In this document: piece after piece, positions 8,229-16,904 of the stretch | Layout of the letters: each line of letters starts with the position of its first letter | How positions within the stretch are numbered: position 1 is the first letter of the stretch | Assembly: GCA_002405525.1 (NCBI GenBank) | Contig: DHLY01000058.1 | Span: forward strand, 21,412-40,275 | Direction: 5' to 3' | DNA length: 18,864 nt | DNA from: Proteobacteria bacterium UBA4656 | GTDB taxonomy: Bacteria; Pseudomonadota; Gammaproteobacteria; Xanthomonadales; Ahniellaceae | The notes under the pieces: model-generated | What the model was told of the DNA's origin: nothing | The model's database searches: none | The model's input: the letters and a program-made list of their open reading frames with translations, nothing else | Made by a program: the position numbers and the translations under genes

Positions 8229-9442
8229 GCGAAGCCACCGCCGAACAGGTGGACGGGAACGACCTCACCCGCCTCCCAGCGTCGCGGCTGCGCCGCGAGC
8301 TCGGCCAGCGCGTTCGATTCCAGGACGCTGCGCAGCGCCCCGGAACTGATCGAAGGATGCAGCGCCACTCGAAGCGTCGCGGTGGCGTCGACCTCGACCC
8401 GGGCACGCCGGAACTCGACCCGCGAATGGCGCTTGTCCACCACCTGCGCCAACCGCGCGGCGACCGGTGGAGGGTCCAGCGCCGTCGCACCAAGCCATCG
8501 CGCCAGCGCTGGTCGCACCAATGCGTGGAAGGTGGCGAACACCGACACCGGATTGCCTGGAAGCCCGAACACGGGCGCACCGCCGACCACGCCGAAGAAG
8601 GCCGGCATCCCGGGGCGCATCGCGACCTTCCAGAACACGCGCTCGCCGATTCGCGCGACCAATGCCGGCAGGAAGTCGGCATCGCCCGCCGAAGCGCCGC
8701 CGGTGGTCAACACGAAATCAGCGTCGGCGGCCGCGTCGCGCAGCGCCCGCTCGAGCACCGCCGGATCGTCGCCTGCGTGCACCACCGAAGCGAGCGCCGC
8801 GCCGCTCGCGATGGCCAGCGCCGGCAACAGGCTGCCATTGCTGTCGTGGCGCTGACCGGGACCCGGCGAGGCGCCCGGCGGGACGAGTTCGTCACCGGAG
8901 ACCACGACTGCGACCCGCGGCCGCGCGCGCACCGCAACCGTCAGCGCGCCAAACGAGGCCAGCACGCCCAGCGCAGCGGGCCCTGCAGGCTGCCCCGCCC
9001 GCAGCGCCGTCGCGCCGGCGGCGAAGTCGTCGTCGGCCGCGCGAACGTTGGCCCCCGGCGCGGTGCCAGGAGCAATCTCGACCGCGCCGGAGTCCTCGCG
9101 CGCAATCTCGCGCACCGCCACCGTGTCGGCGCCGGTCGGCAGCGGCACGCCGGTCATGATGCGCAGGCACTCGCCGACCCGCAACGGCGCGGGGACGCCG
9201 TCGCCGGCCAACACCACGCCGCGCAGGCGCAGACGGGTCGTCGCCGACGGGTCCAGGTCCGCGCCGCGAAGCGCATAGCCGTCCATCGCCGCGTGGGCAA
9301 AGCCGGGGATGGCACGCGGGGCCGGGGTGTCGAAAGCCAGCACGCGGCCCAAGGCCGCCGCCAGCGGCACCTGCTCGACCGGCGCCGCTGCCCATCCGGT
9401 TCGGGCGACGATCGCGGCGCGCGCGGCATCGAGATCGATCAC
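8225..9442 (-). CDS. moeA: Molybdopterin molybdotransferase MoeA
   Basis: This 405-residue protein inserts molybdate into adenylylated molybdopterin to form molybdenum cofactor in the cytoplasm. I chose the GTG at 9442, which overlaps the mobA stop as GTGA and gives the family's normal length; the frame is open further upstream but only as a shadow of mobA. Visible family motifs are AAMDGYALRG (Asp54), PGANVRAADDDF (129-140), SGDELV with Glu185, HDSNGSLL with Asp200, TTGGASAGD (246-254), KVAMRPGMP (272-280) and GLPGNPVS (293-300). The last two are hallmarks of the cofactor-binding MogA-like domain, and the C-terminal domain IV follows. It is translationally coupled on both sides, to mobA upstream and moeB downstream. 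No key residue is missing. Confidence 0.95.
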   Translation of the reverse strand: MIDLDAARAAIVARTGWAAAPVEQVPLAAALGRVLAFDTPAPRAIPGFAHAAMDGYALRGADLDPSATTRLRLRGVVLAGDGVPAPLRVGECLRIMTGVPLPTGADTVAVREIAREDSGAVEIAPGTAPGANVRAADDDFAAGATALRAGQPAGPAALGVLASFGALTVAVRARPRVAVVVSGDELVPPGASPGPGQRHDSNGSLLPALAIASGAALASVVHAGDDPAVLERALRDAAADADFVLTTGGASAGDADFLPALVARIGERVFWKVAMRPGMPAFFGVVGGAPVFGLPGNPVSVFATFHALVRPALARWLGATALDPPPVAARLAQVVDKRHSRVEFRRARVEVDATATLRVALHPSISSGALRSVLESNALAELAAQPRRWEAGEVVPVHLFGGGFA

Positions 9443-10017
9443 GCTGCAGGCCAGTCGTTGAGGTTCGCGAATCCGCCATCCGCATCGGAGCAATCGACCT
9501 CCAGCACGCCACACGCATCCTGCCACGTGTGTACTGCGGCGTCGCCACGCTGCAGGCGGTCGCGGGCCGACCGCCACAATGCGGGGCGCGCCAGCATGCA
9601 CAAGACCTGGCGCCGAACGCCGTCGTGCGCAACTGCGACGCCCGCGCCCGCCGCCCGGGCCGCACGCAGCATATGCGCAGCGAGGTCGGATGGCAGGTCG
9701 GGAATGTCGACCGGGGCGAACAGCGCCCAGTCGCGGTCGCAGTCGGCGAGCGCGGTGGCGATGCCCTCCAGCGGGCCGCGGAAGCCTCCGACCGCGTCGG
9801 CCAGCACCCGGTCGGCCCAGACGGCGTAGGCGGCAGGATTGCGGTTGGCGATTATCCAAAGCGCGTCGACCTGCGGCCGCAGGCGTCTAGCCACCGCCGC
9901 CGCCAGAGGTCGGCCATGCCAGTCGAGCAGGCCCTTGTCCGCACCGCCGGCGCGCCGCCCCGCCCCGCCGGCCAGCACCACCCCGAGCACGGTCTCGCGC
10001 GCAGGATCCCGCTGCAT
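9439..10017 (-). CDS. mobA: Molybdenum cofactor guanylyltransferase MobA
   Basis: This 192-residue protein transfers GMP from GTP to molybdenum cofactor, giving the guanine dinucleotide form used by DMSO-reductase-family enzymes. The N-terminal nucleotidyltransferase signature runs LAGGAGRRAGGADKG (15-29), with Lys28 in the nucleotide-binding position. Asp104 in APVDIPDLP matches the metal-binding Asp, and GFRGPLEGI (79-87) is the usual substrate loop. The methionine of the common RMGG motif is Ala here (RAGG), a mild change. The ATG lies 3 bases after the der stop with no clear ribosome binding site, so it is probably translated by coupling to der. Its stop overlaps the moeA GTG. Length is normal. 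Confidence 0.95.
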   Translation of the reverse strand: MQRDPARETVLGVVLAGGAGRRAGGADKGLLDWHGRPLAAAVARRLRPQVDALWIIANRNPAAYAVWADRVLADAVGGFRGPLEGIATALADCDRDWALFAPVDIPDLPSDLAAHMLRAARAAGAGVAVAHDGVRRQVLCMLARPALWRSARDRLQRGDAAVHTWQDACGVLEVDCSDADGGFANLNDWPAA

Positions 10018-10020
10018 GAA

Positions 10021-11427
10021 TCAGCGACCGCGCGCGTGGCGGAGCAAACGCCGCCGCTTCTGTACCTGGCGTGCGGTCAGTTCGTTCTTCTTGCCTTCGT
10101 AGGGGTTCTCGCCCTCGCGGAATTCGAGCCGGATCGGTGCGCCATCCAGCCGGAAGCGCTTCCGGAAGGTGTTTTCGAGATAACGCCGGTAGGAGTCGGC
10201 GACCGCCGAGAGGCGCGAACCGTGGATCACGACCCGCACCGGATCGTGGCCCCCGAGGTGGGCATACCGCAGTTTGGGCGCGTGGCCACGCACCAGCGGC
10301 GGTTGATGGGCCGCGACCGCGATCTCCAGCGCCTTGGTCAGTTCGCCGGCGGACACCTCCCAGCGCGTCGCGCGCCACGCGCGGTTGATCGCCTTGACCA
10401 GTTCCCCGAGTCCGGAACCGTGCCGCGCGGCGATGAACACGCGCAGTGCCCAAGGCACGAACGCGAGCTTGCGATCGAGTTCGGTACGGCAGCGATCCCG
10501 CTGATAGCGGTCCAGCCCATCCCACTTGTTGACCGCCACCACCAGCGCGCGACCGGCTTCCAAGGCATGCCCGAGAACGGTCACGTCCTGCTCGGTCACG
10601 CATTCACTTGCGTCGAGCATGACCACCACGACCTGCGCCTGCTCCATCGCCTGCAGGGTCTTGACGACCGAGAACTTCTCGATCGCGTCGTCGACCCGAG
10701 CGCGCCTCCGCACGCCGGCGGTGTCGATCAGGCGATAACGCCAACCGTCGCGGTCGAGGTCGATGGCGATCGCATCGCGGGTGGTGCCGGCGACTTCGGA
10801 CACGATCACCCGCTCCTCGCCGAGCAGGCGGTTGACCAGGGTCGACTTGCCGACATTGGGCCGCCCACAGATCGCCACACGCACCCGATCCGGCTCCTCC
10901 ACGCCCGACGGACCTTCCGCCGCCGCCGGCAGGTACTCCCGCAGCGCATCCACCAAACGATCGACATTGCGCCGGTGGCTGGCGGCGACGGCCACCGCCA
11001 CCGGCACCCCGAGCTTGCTGAATTCCGCCAGCGCCGCGACCTCGTCCAGGCCATCGGTCTTGTTCACGGCCAGCACGCAGGCGCTGCCGGTGCGGCGCAG
11101 GTCGTCGAGGATGCGGTGATCACCGGGCATTAGGCCCTCGCGCGCGTCGACCACCAGCACCACCACACTGGCCTCGTCGATCGCGGCCCGGGCCTGGCCG
11201 CGGGTCAGGTCCGCCAGCTCATCACCGTCTCCGTAGAGACCGCCGGTGTCGACCACGACGAAGGCCCAGCCGTCACCGCGGCAGACCCCGTAGTGGCGGT
11301 CGCGGGTCACCCCGGGACGATCCGCCACCAGCGCGTCGCGGGATCGCGTCAGTACGTTGAACAGGGTCGACTTGCCGACGTTCGGACGGCCGACCAAGGC
11401 GACGACGTGCGGCGGGGCGGCGTCCAC
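10021..11427 (-). CDS. der: Ribosome-assembly GTPase Der (EngA)
   Basis: Der carries two GTPase domains and a C-terminal KH-like domain and works in maturation of the 50S subunit. Numbered from the GTG at 11427 (468 residues), domain 1 has GRPNVGKST (13-21), DTGG (60-63) and NKTD (122-125). Domain 2 has GRPNVGKST (188-196), DTAG (235-238) and NKWD (300-303). The basic tail ENPYEGKKNELTARQVQKRR is typical. In both G5 loops the usual Ser of the SA pair is Ala (VAAS and IAAR), a small oddity. The start is uncertain: an ATG at 11523 would add 32 residues and overlap bamB by 59 bases. I prefer the GTG because it gives the usual family length. A GGAG lies just after the bamB stop but too far upstream to decide it. 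Confidence 0.95.
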   Translation of the reverse strand: MDAAPPHVVALVGRPNVGKSTLFNVLTRSRDALVADRPGVTRDRHYGVCRGDGWAFVVVDTGGLYGDGDELADLTRGQARAAIDEASVVVLVVDAREGLMPGDHRILDDLRRTGSACVLAVNKTDGLDEVAALAEFSKLGVPVAVAVAASHRRNVDRLVDALREYLPAAAEGPSGVEEPDRVRVAICGRPNVGKSTLVNRLLGEERVIVSEVAGTTRDAIAIDLDRDGWRYRLIDTAGVRRRARVDDAIEKFSVVKTLQAMEQAQVVVVMLDASECVTEQDVTVLGHALEAGRALVVAVNKWDGLDRYQRDRCRTELDRKLAFVPWALRVFIAARHGSGLGELVKAINRAWRATRWEVSAGELTKALEIAVAAHQPPLVRGHAPKLRYAHLGGHDPVRVVIHGSRLSAVADSYRRYLENTFRKRFRLDGAPIRLEFREGENPYEGKKNELTARQVQKRRRLLRHARGR

Positions 11428-11464
11428 GGAATGGCGTGCGGCGCGGATCGGCGCGCCGGACTCC

Positions 11465-12619
11465 TCAGCCGCCGACCCGCCAAGCGGCGAGCTCGCCCTC
11501 GGCGCTGGCGACATAGACGACATCGCCTACCGCCAGCGGCGCGGCGCGGATGCCGGCGTCGCCCTGGCGCTGGCGTGCTGCAAAAGAGCCGTCCTCCATC
11601 GATAGCCAGTGCAGCCAGCCTTCGAAATCGCCGACCAGCACATGGCTACCGACCACCGCGGGAGTTCCGGGCCAGCGGAATGCGAGGCCCTCCTGCTTCC
11701 ACAAAGCCGCGCCGCTGCGAACGTCGAGCGCGGCGACCGCGCCGTCGACGCCGACCACCACCAGCCGGTCGCCGGCCAGAGCGACGCCGACCGTGCTGGA
11801 GAATTCGCGCGACCACACCAATCGGCCGTTGTCCGGAGTGATGGCGCCGACCTGGCCGCGGTGGCTTGCTGCGAACAGCTCGCCGCGGCCGAACGTCAGT
11901 TCCCCGTCGACGTCCACCATGCGCTCGAGTTCGGTGCGGCCCTCGGGTTGGGCCAGGGTCTGCTCCCAGCGTAGGATGCCGTCGGACAGGTTCAGGGCGA
12001 CGATCTTGCCGTTGTCGTACCCGGCATAGACCACCCCGTCGGCCACCAGCGGCGGCCCGTTGCCGCGCAGCGACAGCAGCGGAACGCCGCGATCGAACAC
12101 CCAGCGCCGTTTGCCGTCGGCAGCATCGAACCCGAACAGTCGCCCGTCCTGCGCGCGCACCACCACGACGCCCGCAGCCACGGCCGGCGGCGCGAGAACC
12201 TCGGAAGAAGTACGGGCGACCCAGCGCTGACGGCCGTCCGTCGCCGACAGCGCAGAAACCGCGCCGTCGATGCCGCCGACCACCACCAGGCCGTCGCCGA
12301 CCCCAGGGCCGCTGGACAGCGGCTGCCCGAGGTCGACCCGCCATGCCGGAGCACCGCTGGCGGCGTCGAACGCCGCCACCGAGCCCGAGGAGTCGCTTGC
12401 GAACACGCGCCCGTCGCTGTAGGCCGGTCGCAGGCGCAACCCCGCCTTGCCCGCGCCGTCACCCAGATCGCGCGCCCACAATCGGGTGACCGGCAAGCTG
12501 GCGGAAAACTCAGTCAGCGCGGCCGGGGGCGATACGTCCTCGCCCCCGGGGGACTTGATCCAGTCGCAGCCGGCCAATCCCGCAGCGACCAGCACGGCGA
12601 GCCCGATCAGGCGCTTCAC
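11465..12619 (-). CDS. bamB: Outer-membrane protein assembly lipoprotein BamB
   Basis: BamB is the beta-propeller lipoprotein of the BAM complex, which folds beta-barrel proteins into the outer membrane. The 384-residue product starts with KRLIGLAVLVAAGLAGC, a lipoprotein signal with lipobox LAGC (Cys18). Repeated PQQ-like blades follow, for example VAAFDAASGAPAWRVDLG, VSALSATDGRQRWVA and LFGFDAADGKRRWVF, which fit an eight-bladed propeller. The start is a GTG inside a GTGA overlap with the yfgM stop. The residue after the lipidated Cys is Asp (CDW); in E. coli Asp at +2 retains lipoproteins in the inner membrane, which is odd for BamB, although sorting rules differ between lineages. The yfgM-bamB-der order is standard. 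Confidence 0.95.
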   Translation of the reverse strand: MKRLIGLAVLVAAGLAGCDWIKSPGGEDVSPPAALTEFSASLPVTRLWARDLGDGAGKAGLRLRPAYSDGRVFASDSSGSVAAFDAASGAPAWRVDLGQPLSSGPGVGDGLVVVGGIDGAVSALSATDGRQRWVARTSSEVLAPPAVAAGVVVVRAQDGRLFGFDAADGKRRWVFDRGVPLLSLRGNGPPLVADGVVYAGYDNGKIVALNLSDGILRWEQTLAQPEGRTELERMVDVDGELTFGRGELFAASHRGQVGAITPDNGRLVWSREFSSTVGVALAGDRLVVVGVDGAVAALDVRSGAALWKQEGLAFRWPGTPAVVGSHVLVGDFEGWLHWLSMEDGSFAARQRQGDAGIRAAPLAVGDVVYVASAEGELAAWRVGG

Positions 12620-13290
12620 GAGGCCGCCTCCGTCGCGTCGCCCGCGGCGGCAGCCGGGGCGCCGAGGTCGTCGCGCTTCATCGAGACGAAGTCGCGCTGC
12701 GGACTGCCCGACTCCAGTGCCGCCAGCGCCTCGTCATAGGCAGCGCGCGCGTCGTCGACGCGCCCCAGCGCCGACAGAGCGTCGCCACGCAGCTCAGCGA
12801 CCGGCGCCTTGTAGAGGCCCGCTCCGACCCGCGCCAGCGCGTCGAGCGCACCTTGGGCATCCCCCTTGGCGAACCTCACCTGGGCCAGCCGCAATTCAAC
12901 CAGTGCCGCCAGGGCCGGCGGGGCGAGCGTCGAGCTCCGGGCCCATTCGAGCGCCGCTTCGGCTGCGGCGTAGTCCGACTTGTCCAGCGCATCCCGGGCC
13001 TGCACCAGCGCGGCGAAAGCGCCATAGGCCGTATCCGCGTACTCGGCGCGCAGCCTGGACACTGCCGCCTCCACGGCGGGCGAGTCGCTACGGGTGCGCG
13101 CCTCCAGGAGTTCCTGATATTCGGTCTGAGCCTCAGCGGCGTGCGCGCGCTCCCGGGTATGCCAGTACTGCCAGCCGGCAAGCGCGGCGATGCCGCCGGC
13201 GAGGCCCAGCAGAACCACGCCGCCGTACTGGCGCAGCCACTGGCGGACGCGTTCGCCCTGTTCGTGTTCGTCGAAATCGTCGAGTGCCAT
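12616..13290 (-). CDS. yfgM: YfgM-family membrane-anchored TPR protein
   Basis: This 224-residue protein has a short acidic cytoplasmic N-terminus (MALDDFDEHEQGERVRQWLR), one transmembrane helix at about 23-42 (GGVVLLGLAGGIAALAGW) and a periplasmic alpha-helical TPR-like region (DALDKSDYAAAEAALEWA, LAQVRFAKGDAQGALDAL). In E. coli YfgM is an ancillary SecYEG/PpiD partner that helps periplasmic client proteins. The ATG has a GGAAG four bases upstream. The gene lies 54 bases after rodZ and overlaps bamB by 4 bases. The C-terminus is Ala-rich and low in complexity. Confidence 0.9.
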   Translation of the reverse strand: MALDDFDEHEQGERVRQWLRQYGGVVLLGLAGGIAALAGWQYWHTRERAHAAEAQTEYQELLEARTRSDSPAVEAAVSRLRAEYADTAYGAFAALVQARDALDKSDYAAAEAALEWARSSTLAPPALAALVELRLAQVRFAKGDAQGALDALARVGAGLYKAPVAELRGDALSALGRVDDARAAYDEALAALESGSPQRDFVSMKRDDLGAPAAAAGDATEAAS

Positions 13291-13344
13291 ATCGCTTCCA
13301 GTTGGGGCGGATGCCGAAGGATGTCCGGCCCCGCCTGAATGAAT

Positions 13345-14259
13345 TCAGTCCGATTCGGGCGCGGCCGGATCGTCGAAGCGCACGCGGGCCACGTCGTTCC
13401 CGCTGCTCAGGGGGCCGAGGTCAACCTCACGGCCGTCGACCGTCAGTCGTGCCGCGCTGGCATTGCCGATCATCAGCACGGCGCTGCCCTGCAGGTCATA
13501 GTCGCGCGCGGTGCCGGCCGGCAGAAGTCCGTACTCGAGGCGGCGGCCTGCGGCGTTGCTGAACTCGACCCAACTGTCAGCCGCGAGGCGAAGGTTGACC
13601 CGGCGCGAGCCGGGCGACGCCGCAACCTGCGGGACCGGCGCGAGCGACGCCATCACGGGGCCGGCGGATACCAATGACCCTGGCGCCGTCGCAGGCGACG
13701 GCGCGATGGGCGTCGGCGCAACGATCGCACCGGATGAAGCCGCGGGCGATGCCGTCGAGACTGACCGCTCGCCTGCGTTGTCGATCGGCGTCAGACTGGG
13801 GGCCTGCACCGCGGGGTGGGAAACGGGCCGCGCCAGATAGACCAGCGGCACCATCACCACCGCGGTCAGCAGCGCGTAGCCGGCCGGCGCGGCGTAGCGC
13901 GACAGCCAACGCTGTGCGATGGGTGCCGACCGCTGAGCGACCAGTGGCGGAGGCGCGTCGCCGTGGCGGGAGAGCAGGTCCGCCAACATTGCATCCGGCA
14001 ACCTTGCTGCGCGCGCGAAACTGCGCAGATAGCCGCGGACGAAAACCGCAGCACCGAGATGCTCCCAGCGCCCTTCCTCCAGGTCGGCGAGCACCGCCGC
14101 GGGAAGATGCGCGCGGCGTGCGAACTCCTCGCGCGACAGGCCCGTCGCCTCGCGCGCCTCGCGCAGCCCGCCGAGTGGCGCCGCACCCGCATCCTGCGCC
14201 CTGTCAGTAGCGGGCGGGGCGGATTCCTGCCCCGGCCCGACGTCATGCATCGAACTCAT
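13345..14259 (-). CDS. rodZ: Cell-shape protein RodZ (HTH, one membrane helix, C-terminal DUF4115-like domain)
   Basis: RodZ links MreB filaments to the membrane in elongating rods. The 304-residue product has an N-terminal cytoplasmic helix-turn-helix of the RodZ type at about 29-96 (LREAREATGLSREEFARRA, then VFVRGYLRSFARAARLP). A transmembrane helix lies at about 124-143 (APAGYALLTAVVMVPLVYLA). A Pro/Ala/Ser-rich periplasmic linker follows, then a C-terminal beta domain at about 225-295 (VNLRLAADSWVEFSNAAGRR ... GNASAARLTVDGREVDL). I chose the ATG at 14259, preceded by a G6 stretch; another in-frame ATG lies three codons later. Upstream in-frame sequence only shadows the TPR gene. It is a little shorter than E. 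coli RodZ. Confidence 0.88.
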   Translation of the reverse strand: MSSMHDVGPGQESAPPATDRAQDAGAAPLGGLREAREATGLSREEFARRAHLPAAVLADLEEGRWEHLGAAVFVRGYLRSFARAARLPDAMLADLLSRHGDAPPPLVAQRSAPIAQRWLSRYAAPAGYALLTAVVMVPLVYLARPVSHPAVQAPSLTPIDNAGERSVSTASPAASSGAIVAPTPIAPSPATAPGSLVSAGPVMASLAPVPQVAASPGSRRVNLRLAADSWVEFSNAAGRRLEYGLLPAGTARDYDLQGSAVLMIGNASAARLTVDGREVDLGPLSSGNDVARVRFDDPAAPESD

Positions 14260-14351
14260 CGATCCCCCCGCAGCCCCCCGACTGGACTGCCGGCATTGGC
14301 CATCAACCTGCGGAAGGCCCGGGCCATCCGCACCCGCCGCAATCGCGCGGC

Positions 14352-15140
14352 TCACTGCGGCACTCCCTCGCCCTCCAGGCGGCGCGCCGCCTCGGAGTCC
14401 GGAAACTGCGCCAGCAGCCGCTGGCGGTAATCGTTCGCCCCCGGCATGTTGCCCAGACTGCGCTCGATCTCGTAGCCGAGCAGCAGTCCCTCTGCACCGG
14501 ACGCGCCGGTCGCCTCGTAGCGCTGCACGAAGGCGCGCGCGCGCAGAAAGTCCCCGCGCGCGAAGGTGGCGCGAGCGAGTCCGTACAGTGCATCGGGCAT
14601 GTCCGGCGCGAGTTGCACGGCGCGGCGCAGGCTCTCCTCCGCCGCCTCGGCGCGGCCGGCGGACAGCGCGCAGGCTCCGCGATTGGAGAGCGCCACGGCC
14701 GGCGTCCGGTAAAACGGATCGTCGAGTGCGAGCCCGAACCGTCGGTCGGCCTCTTCGTAGTTGCCTTCCTGGCACAAGAAGGTGGCGTAGTTGTTCTGTG
14801 CGTCGCCAGCGGCGGGCGCCAGCTCGACTGAGCGGCGATAGTGGACGCGGGCCCGCTCGCGATCGCCGATTCGTTCGTAGAGTATCGCCACCACGGTGTG
14901 GGCAGGCACCGAACGCGGGTCCAGTTCGAGCGCCCGAAGCAGCTTGTCGCGGGCGAGTTCAAGCTTCCCCTGCGAAAGATACCCCTGGCCGAGGCGCACG
15001 TTGGTCTGCACCGCCTGCTCGCGGCCGTCGGCGTCGCGCGTAGCCGGCGGATCCCGGCGGGCCGGCGTGGCGCCGCAGCCGGCCAGCGCCACGGCGAGCA
15101 GCAGCGCCGCCAGCGGTCCCGGCGCGCGCTCAGGCCGCAT
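14352..15140 (-). CDS. pilF: PilF/PilW-type TPR lipoprotein for type IV pilus secretin assembly
   Basis: This 262-residue protein begins with a lipoprotein signal, [21 protein letters not shown], with lipidated Cys22 in LAGC followed by Gly, compatible with outer-membrane sorting. The rest is about six tetratricopeptide repeats (for example [56 protein letters not shown]). In Pseudomonas the homologue pilots the PilQ secretin to the outer membrane. The assignment rests on the architecture and on its place between rlmN and rodZ. The chosen ATG at 15140 overlaps the end of rlmN by 11 bases; an earlier start at 15194 would bury the signal peptide and is rejected. A generic TPR lipoprotein is the alternative. 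Confidence 0.87.
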   Translation of the reverse strand: MRPERAPGPLAALLLAVALAGCGATPARRDPPATRDADGREQAVQTNVRLGQGYLSQGKLELARDKLLRALELDPRSVPAHTVVAILYERIGDRERARVHYRRSVELAPAAGDAQNNYATFLCQEGNYEEADRRFGLALDDPFYRTPAVALSNRGACALSAGRAEAAEESLRRAVQLAPDMPDALYGLARATFARGDFLRARAFVQRYEATGASGAEGLLLGYEIERSLGNMPGANDYRQRLLAQFPDSEAARRLEGEGVPQ

Positions 15141-16251
15141 CGAGCCCCTCCTGCGCGCGCTCCCGCCATTCGCGCGACCGGCGCGTGCGGTCAACCACCC
15201 GCCCCACCAGTTGGCCGCAAGCAGCGTCGATGTCGTCGCCGCGCGTGCGCCGCACGGTGGCCAGCACGCCGGCGTCGAGCACGATCTTCTGGAACGACCG
15301 GATCTCGTCCTCGCCGGAGCGCTGGTAGCGGGTACCCGGGAACGGATTGAAGGGAATGAGGTTCAACTTGGAGGGAATCCGACGCAGCAGCCTGACCAGC
15401 GCGCGGGCATGCTCCGGGTGATCGTTGACCCCGCGCAGCAGCGTGTACTCGAAGGTCACGGTGCTGCGCGGGCGCACGGCCTGATAGCGGCGGCAGGCGT
15501 CCACCAGTTCCGCGATCGGGTACTTTCGGTTGAGCGGAACAAGCTGGTCGCGCAGCGCGTCGGTGGGCGCATGCAGGGACACGGCCAAACTGACGTCCGC
15601 CGCCTCCGAAAGGCGATCGATCATCGGCACCAGGCCGGCGGTCGACAGCGTCACGCGCTTGTTCGCCAAACCGAAGCCGAGATCGTCACGCATCAGGGAC
15701 ATGGCCCGGATCGCGTTGTCGAAGTTCAGCAGCGGTTCGCCCATGCCCATCATCACCACGTTGGTGATGCGCCGAACCTGATGGGTGACGTTGCCAAGCG
15801 CGCGCGCGGCGACCCACACCTGGCCGATGATCTCGGCGACGGAAAGGTTGCGGTTGAACCCCTGGGTGGCGGTCGAGCAGAACGAGCAATTGAGGCCGCA
15901 ACCGACCTGCGACGAAACGCAGAGCGTGCCGCGTGTCGGCTCCGGGATGAAGACACTTTCGACTGCGTTGCCGCCGTCGAGACCGAGCAGCCACTTGCAG
16001 GTGCCGTCCACCGAACGCTGCTCGAGGGTGGTCTGCGGGGCGCGCACCTCCGCCGCAGCCTTGAGCGCCTCGCGCAGGCCCTTGCCGAGGTCCGTCATGC
16101 GATCGAAGTCGTCCACCCGCTGGTGATAGATCCACTTCATCACCTGATGCGCGCGGAAGCGCTTCTCGCCGAGCCCGGCGAAAAAATGCTCCATGCCGGG
16201 CCGGTCAAGGTCCAGAAGGTTCACGCGCGCGGTGGCTGACGGCTGGCTCAC
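15130..16251 (-). CDS. rlmN: Dual-specificity 23S rRNA/tRNA adenine-C2 methyltransferase RlmN
   Basis: RlmN is a radical-SAM enzyme that methylates C2 of A2503 in 23S rRNA and of A37 in some tRNAs. Numbered from the GTG at 16251 (373 residues), the radical-SAM cluster motif is C118-GLN-C122-SF-C125. The two mechanistic cysteines are also visible: Cys111 in [10 protein letters not shown] and Cys345 in [23 protein letters not shown] and [12 protein letters not shown] are family signatures. The start is not certain. The GTG at 16251 lies 10 bases after the ndk stop; the frame also extends upstream into ndk, and another GTG sits at 16224. The extension inside ndk is Arg-rich and not conserved-looking, so I reject it. 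Confidence 0.94.
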   Translation of the reverse strand: MSQPSATARVNLLDLDRPGMEHFFAGLGEKRFRAHQVMKWIYHQRVDDFDRMTDLGKGLREALKAAAEVRAPQTTLEQRSVDGTCKWLLGLDGGNAVESVFIPEPTRGTLCVSSQVGCGLNCSFCSTATQGFNRNLSVAEIIGQVWVAARALGNVTHQVRRITNVVMMGMGEPLLNFDNAIRAMSLMRDDLGFGLANKRVTLSTAGLVPMIDRLSEAADVSLAVSLHAPTDALRDQLVPLNRKYPIAELVDACRRYQAVRPRSTVTFEYTLLRGVNDHPEHARALVRLLRRIPSKLNLIPFNPFPGTRYQRSGEDEIRSFQKIVLDAGVLATVRRTRGDDIDAACGQLVGRVVDRTRRSREWRERAQEGLDAA

Positions 16252-16261
16252 GACGACCGAT

Positions 16262-16690
16262 TCACCCGCGCGGACTGATCTCGGTACTGGCGAAGAAATA
16301 TGCGATCTCGACCGCAGCCGTCTCCGCAGCGTCCGACCCATGCACGGCGTTGGCATCGATCGAATCGGCGAAATCGGCGCGGATGGTGCCCGCCGCGGCT
16401 TTCTTGGGATCGGTTGCACCCATGAGTTCACGGTTCTTCGCGATCGCGTCCTCGCCTTCCAGCACCTGGATCATGACTGGCCCGGAGCACATGAACTCGA
16501 CGAGCGCATTGAAGAACGGCCGCCCCCTGTGAACGGCGTAGAAACCCTCCGCCTCGCGCCGCGAGAGGTGCTTCATGCGAGCGGCGACGATGCTCAGTCC
16601 GTTGCTTTCGAAGCGAGCGTAGATCGATCCGATGACGTTCTTGCCGACGGCGTCGGGCTTGATGATGGACAGCGTGCGCTCGAGCGCCAT
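16262..16690 (-). CDS. ndk: Nucleoside diphosphate kinase
   Basis: Ndk moves the gamma-phosphate from ATP to nucleoside diphosphates through a phosphohistidine. The 142-residue product is full length for the family. It begins [14 protein letters not shown], with the nucleotide-binding KPDAV, and carries the active-site signature NAVHGSD with His117. The hexamer/tetramer-associated segments [12 protein letters not shown] and [15 protein letters not shown] are normal. The ATG at 16690 has GGAG nine bases upstream. It is the first gene of the long minus-strand block, 10 bases before rlmN, and faces away from the TetR gene across a 214-base divergent region. Confidence 0.97.
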   Translation of the reverse strand: MALERTLSIIKPDAVGKNVIGSIYARFESNGLSIVAARMKHLSRREAEGFYAVHRGRPFFNALVEFMCSGPVMIQVLEGEDAIAKNRELMGATDPKKAAAGTIRADFADSIDANAVHGSDAAETAAVEIAYFFASTEISPRG

Positions 16691-16745
16691 GAACTCTGAC
16701 TCCAGTTGCGGAAAGGGGCGCGGTGCCGTACCCGACAGGCCGCCA

Positions 16746-16751
16746 ATGCTA
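16746..16751 (-). promoter_or_regulatory. Possible extended -10 box of the ndk operon promoter
   Basis: On the minus strand this reads TGT-TAGCAT, an extended -10 element (TGn before TAGCAT) about 55 bases before the ndk ATG. The hexamer at the expected -35 position (GAATCG) is poor, so this is a weak call based on pattern only. Confidence 0.3.
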
Positions 16752-16839
16752 ACACAGGAAATCCGCTGCGATTCCGTGGCTTAGGCGTGAAACCCAAGTC
16801 GCCTGCCGCGTCGCGGCGCGACCCTGTACCGCCCGCGGC

Positions 16840-16869
16840 TTGACCCGCTCGGACCGGCACCGCTATGCT
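16840..16869 (+). promoter_or_regulatory. Sigma-70-type promoter of the TetR/beta-oxidation operon
   Basis: A TTGACC -35 box (16840-16845) and a TATGCT -10 box (16864-16869) are separated by 18 bases. They point toward the TetR gene, whose ATG is 35 bases beyond the -10. The -10 box lies against the inverted repeat described next, so a bound repressor would block polymerase. Confidence 0.7.
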
Positions 16870-16887
16870 TTAAACGACCGTTTGAAG
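16868..16887 (+). promoter_or_regulatory. Inverted-repeat operator, PsrA-type, overlapping the -10 box
   Basis: The repeat is CTTTAAACG-AC-CGTTTGAAG: nine-base arms with a two-base centre and 8 of 9 positions paired. Its core AAAC-N4-GTTTG fits the published PsrA consensus of the form (C/G)AAAC-N2-4-GTTT(G/C). It overlaps the end of the -10 box and the likely transcription start, an arrangement typical of autorepression by TetR proteins. Confidence 0.72.
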
Positions 16888-16904
16888 CGCGCATCGAGGC
16901 CGCC

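Noticed and set aside
7613..9829. Plus-strand 738-codon open frame
   Set aside because: It is antisense to moeB, moeA and mobA, Arg/Ala/Pro-rich and without recognisable motifs; a GC-rich shadow.
14352..15194. Longer start for the PilF-like protein at 15194
   Set aside because: It would add 18 Arg/Gly-rich residues before the lipoprotein signal and overlap rlmN by 65 bases; the ATG at 15140 gives a proper signal and lipobox.
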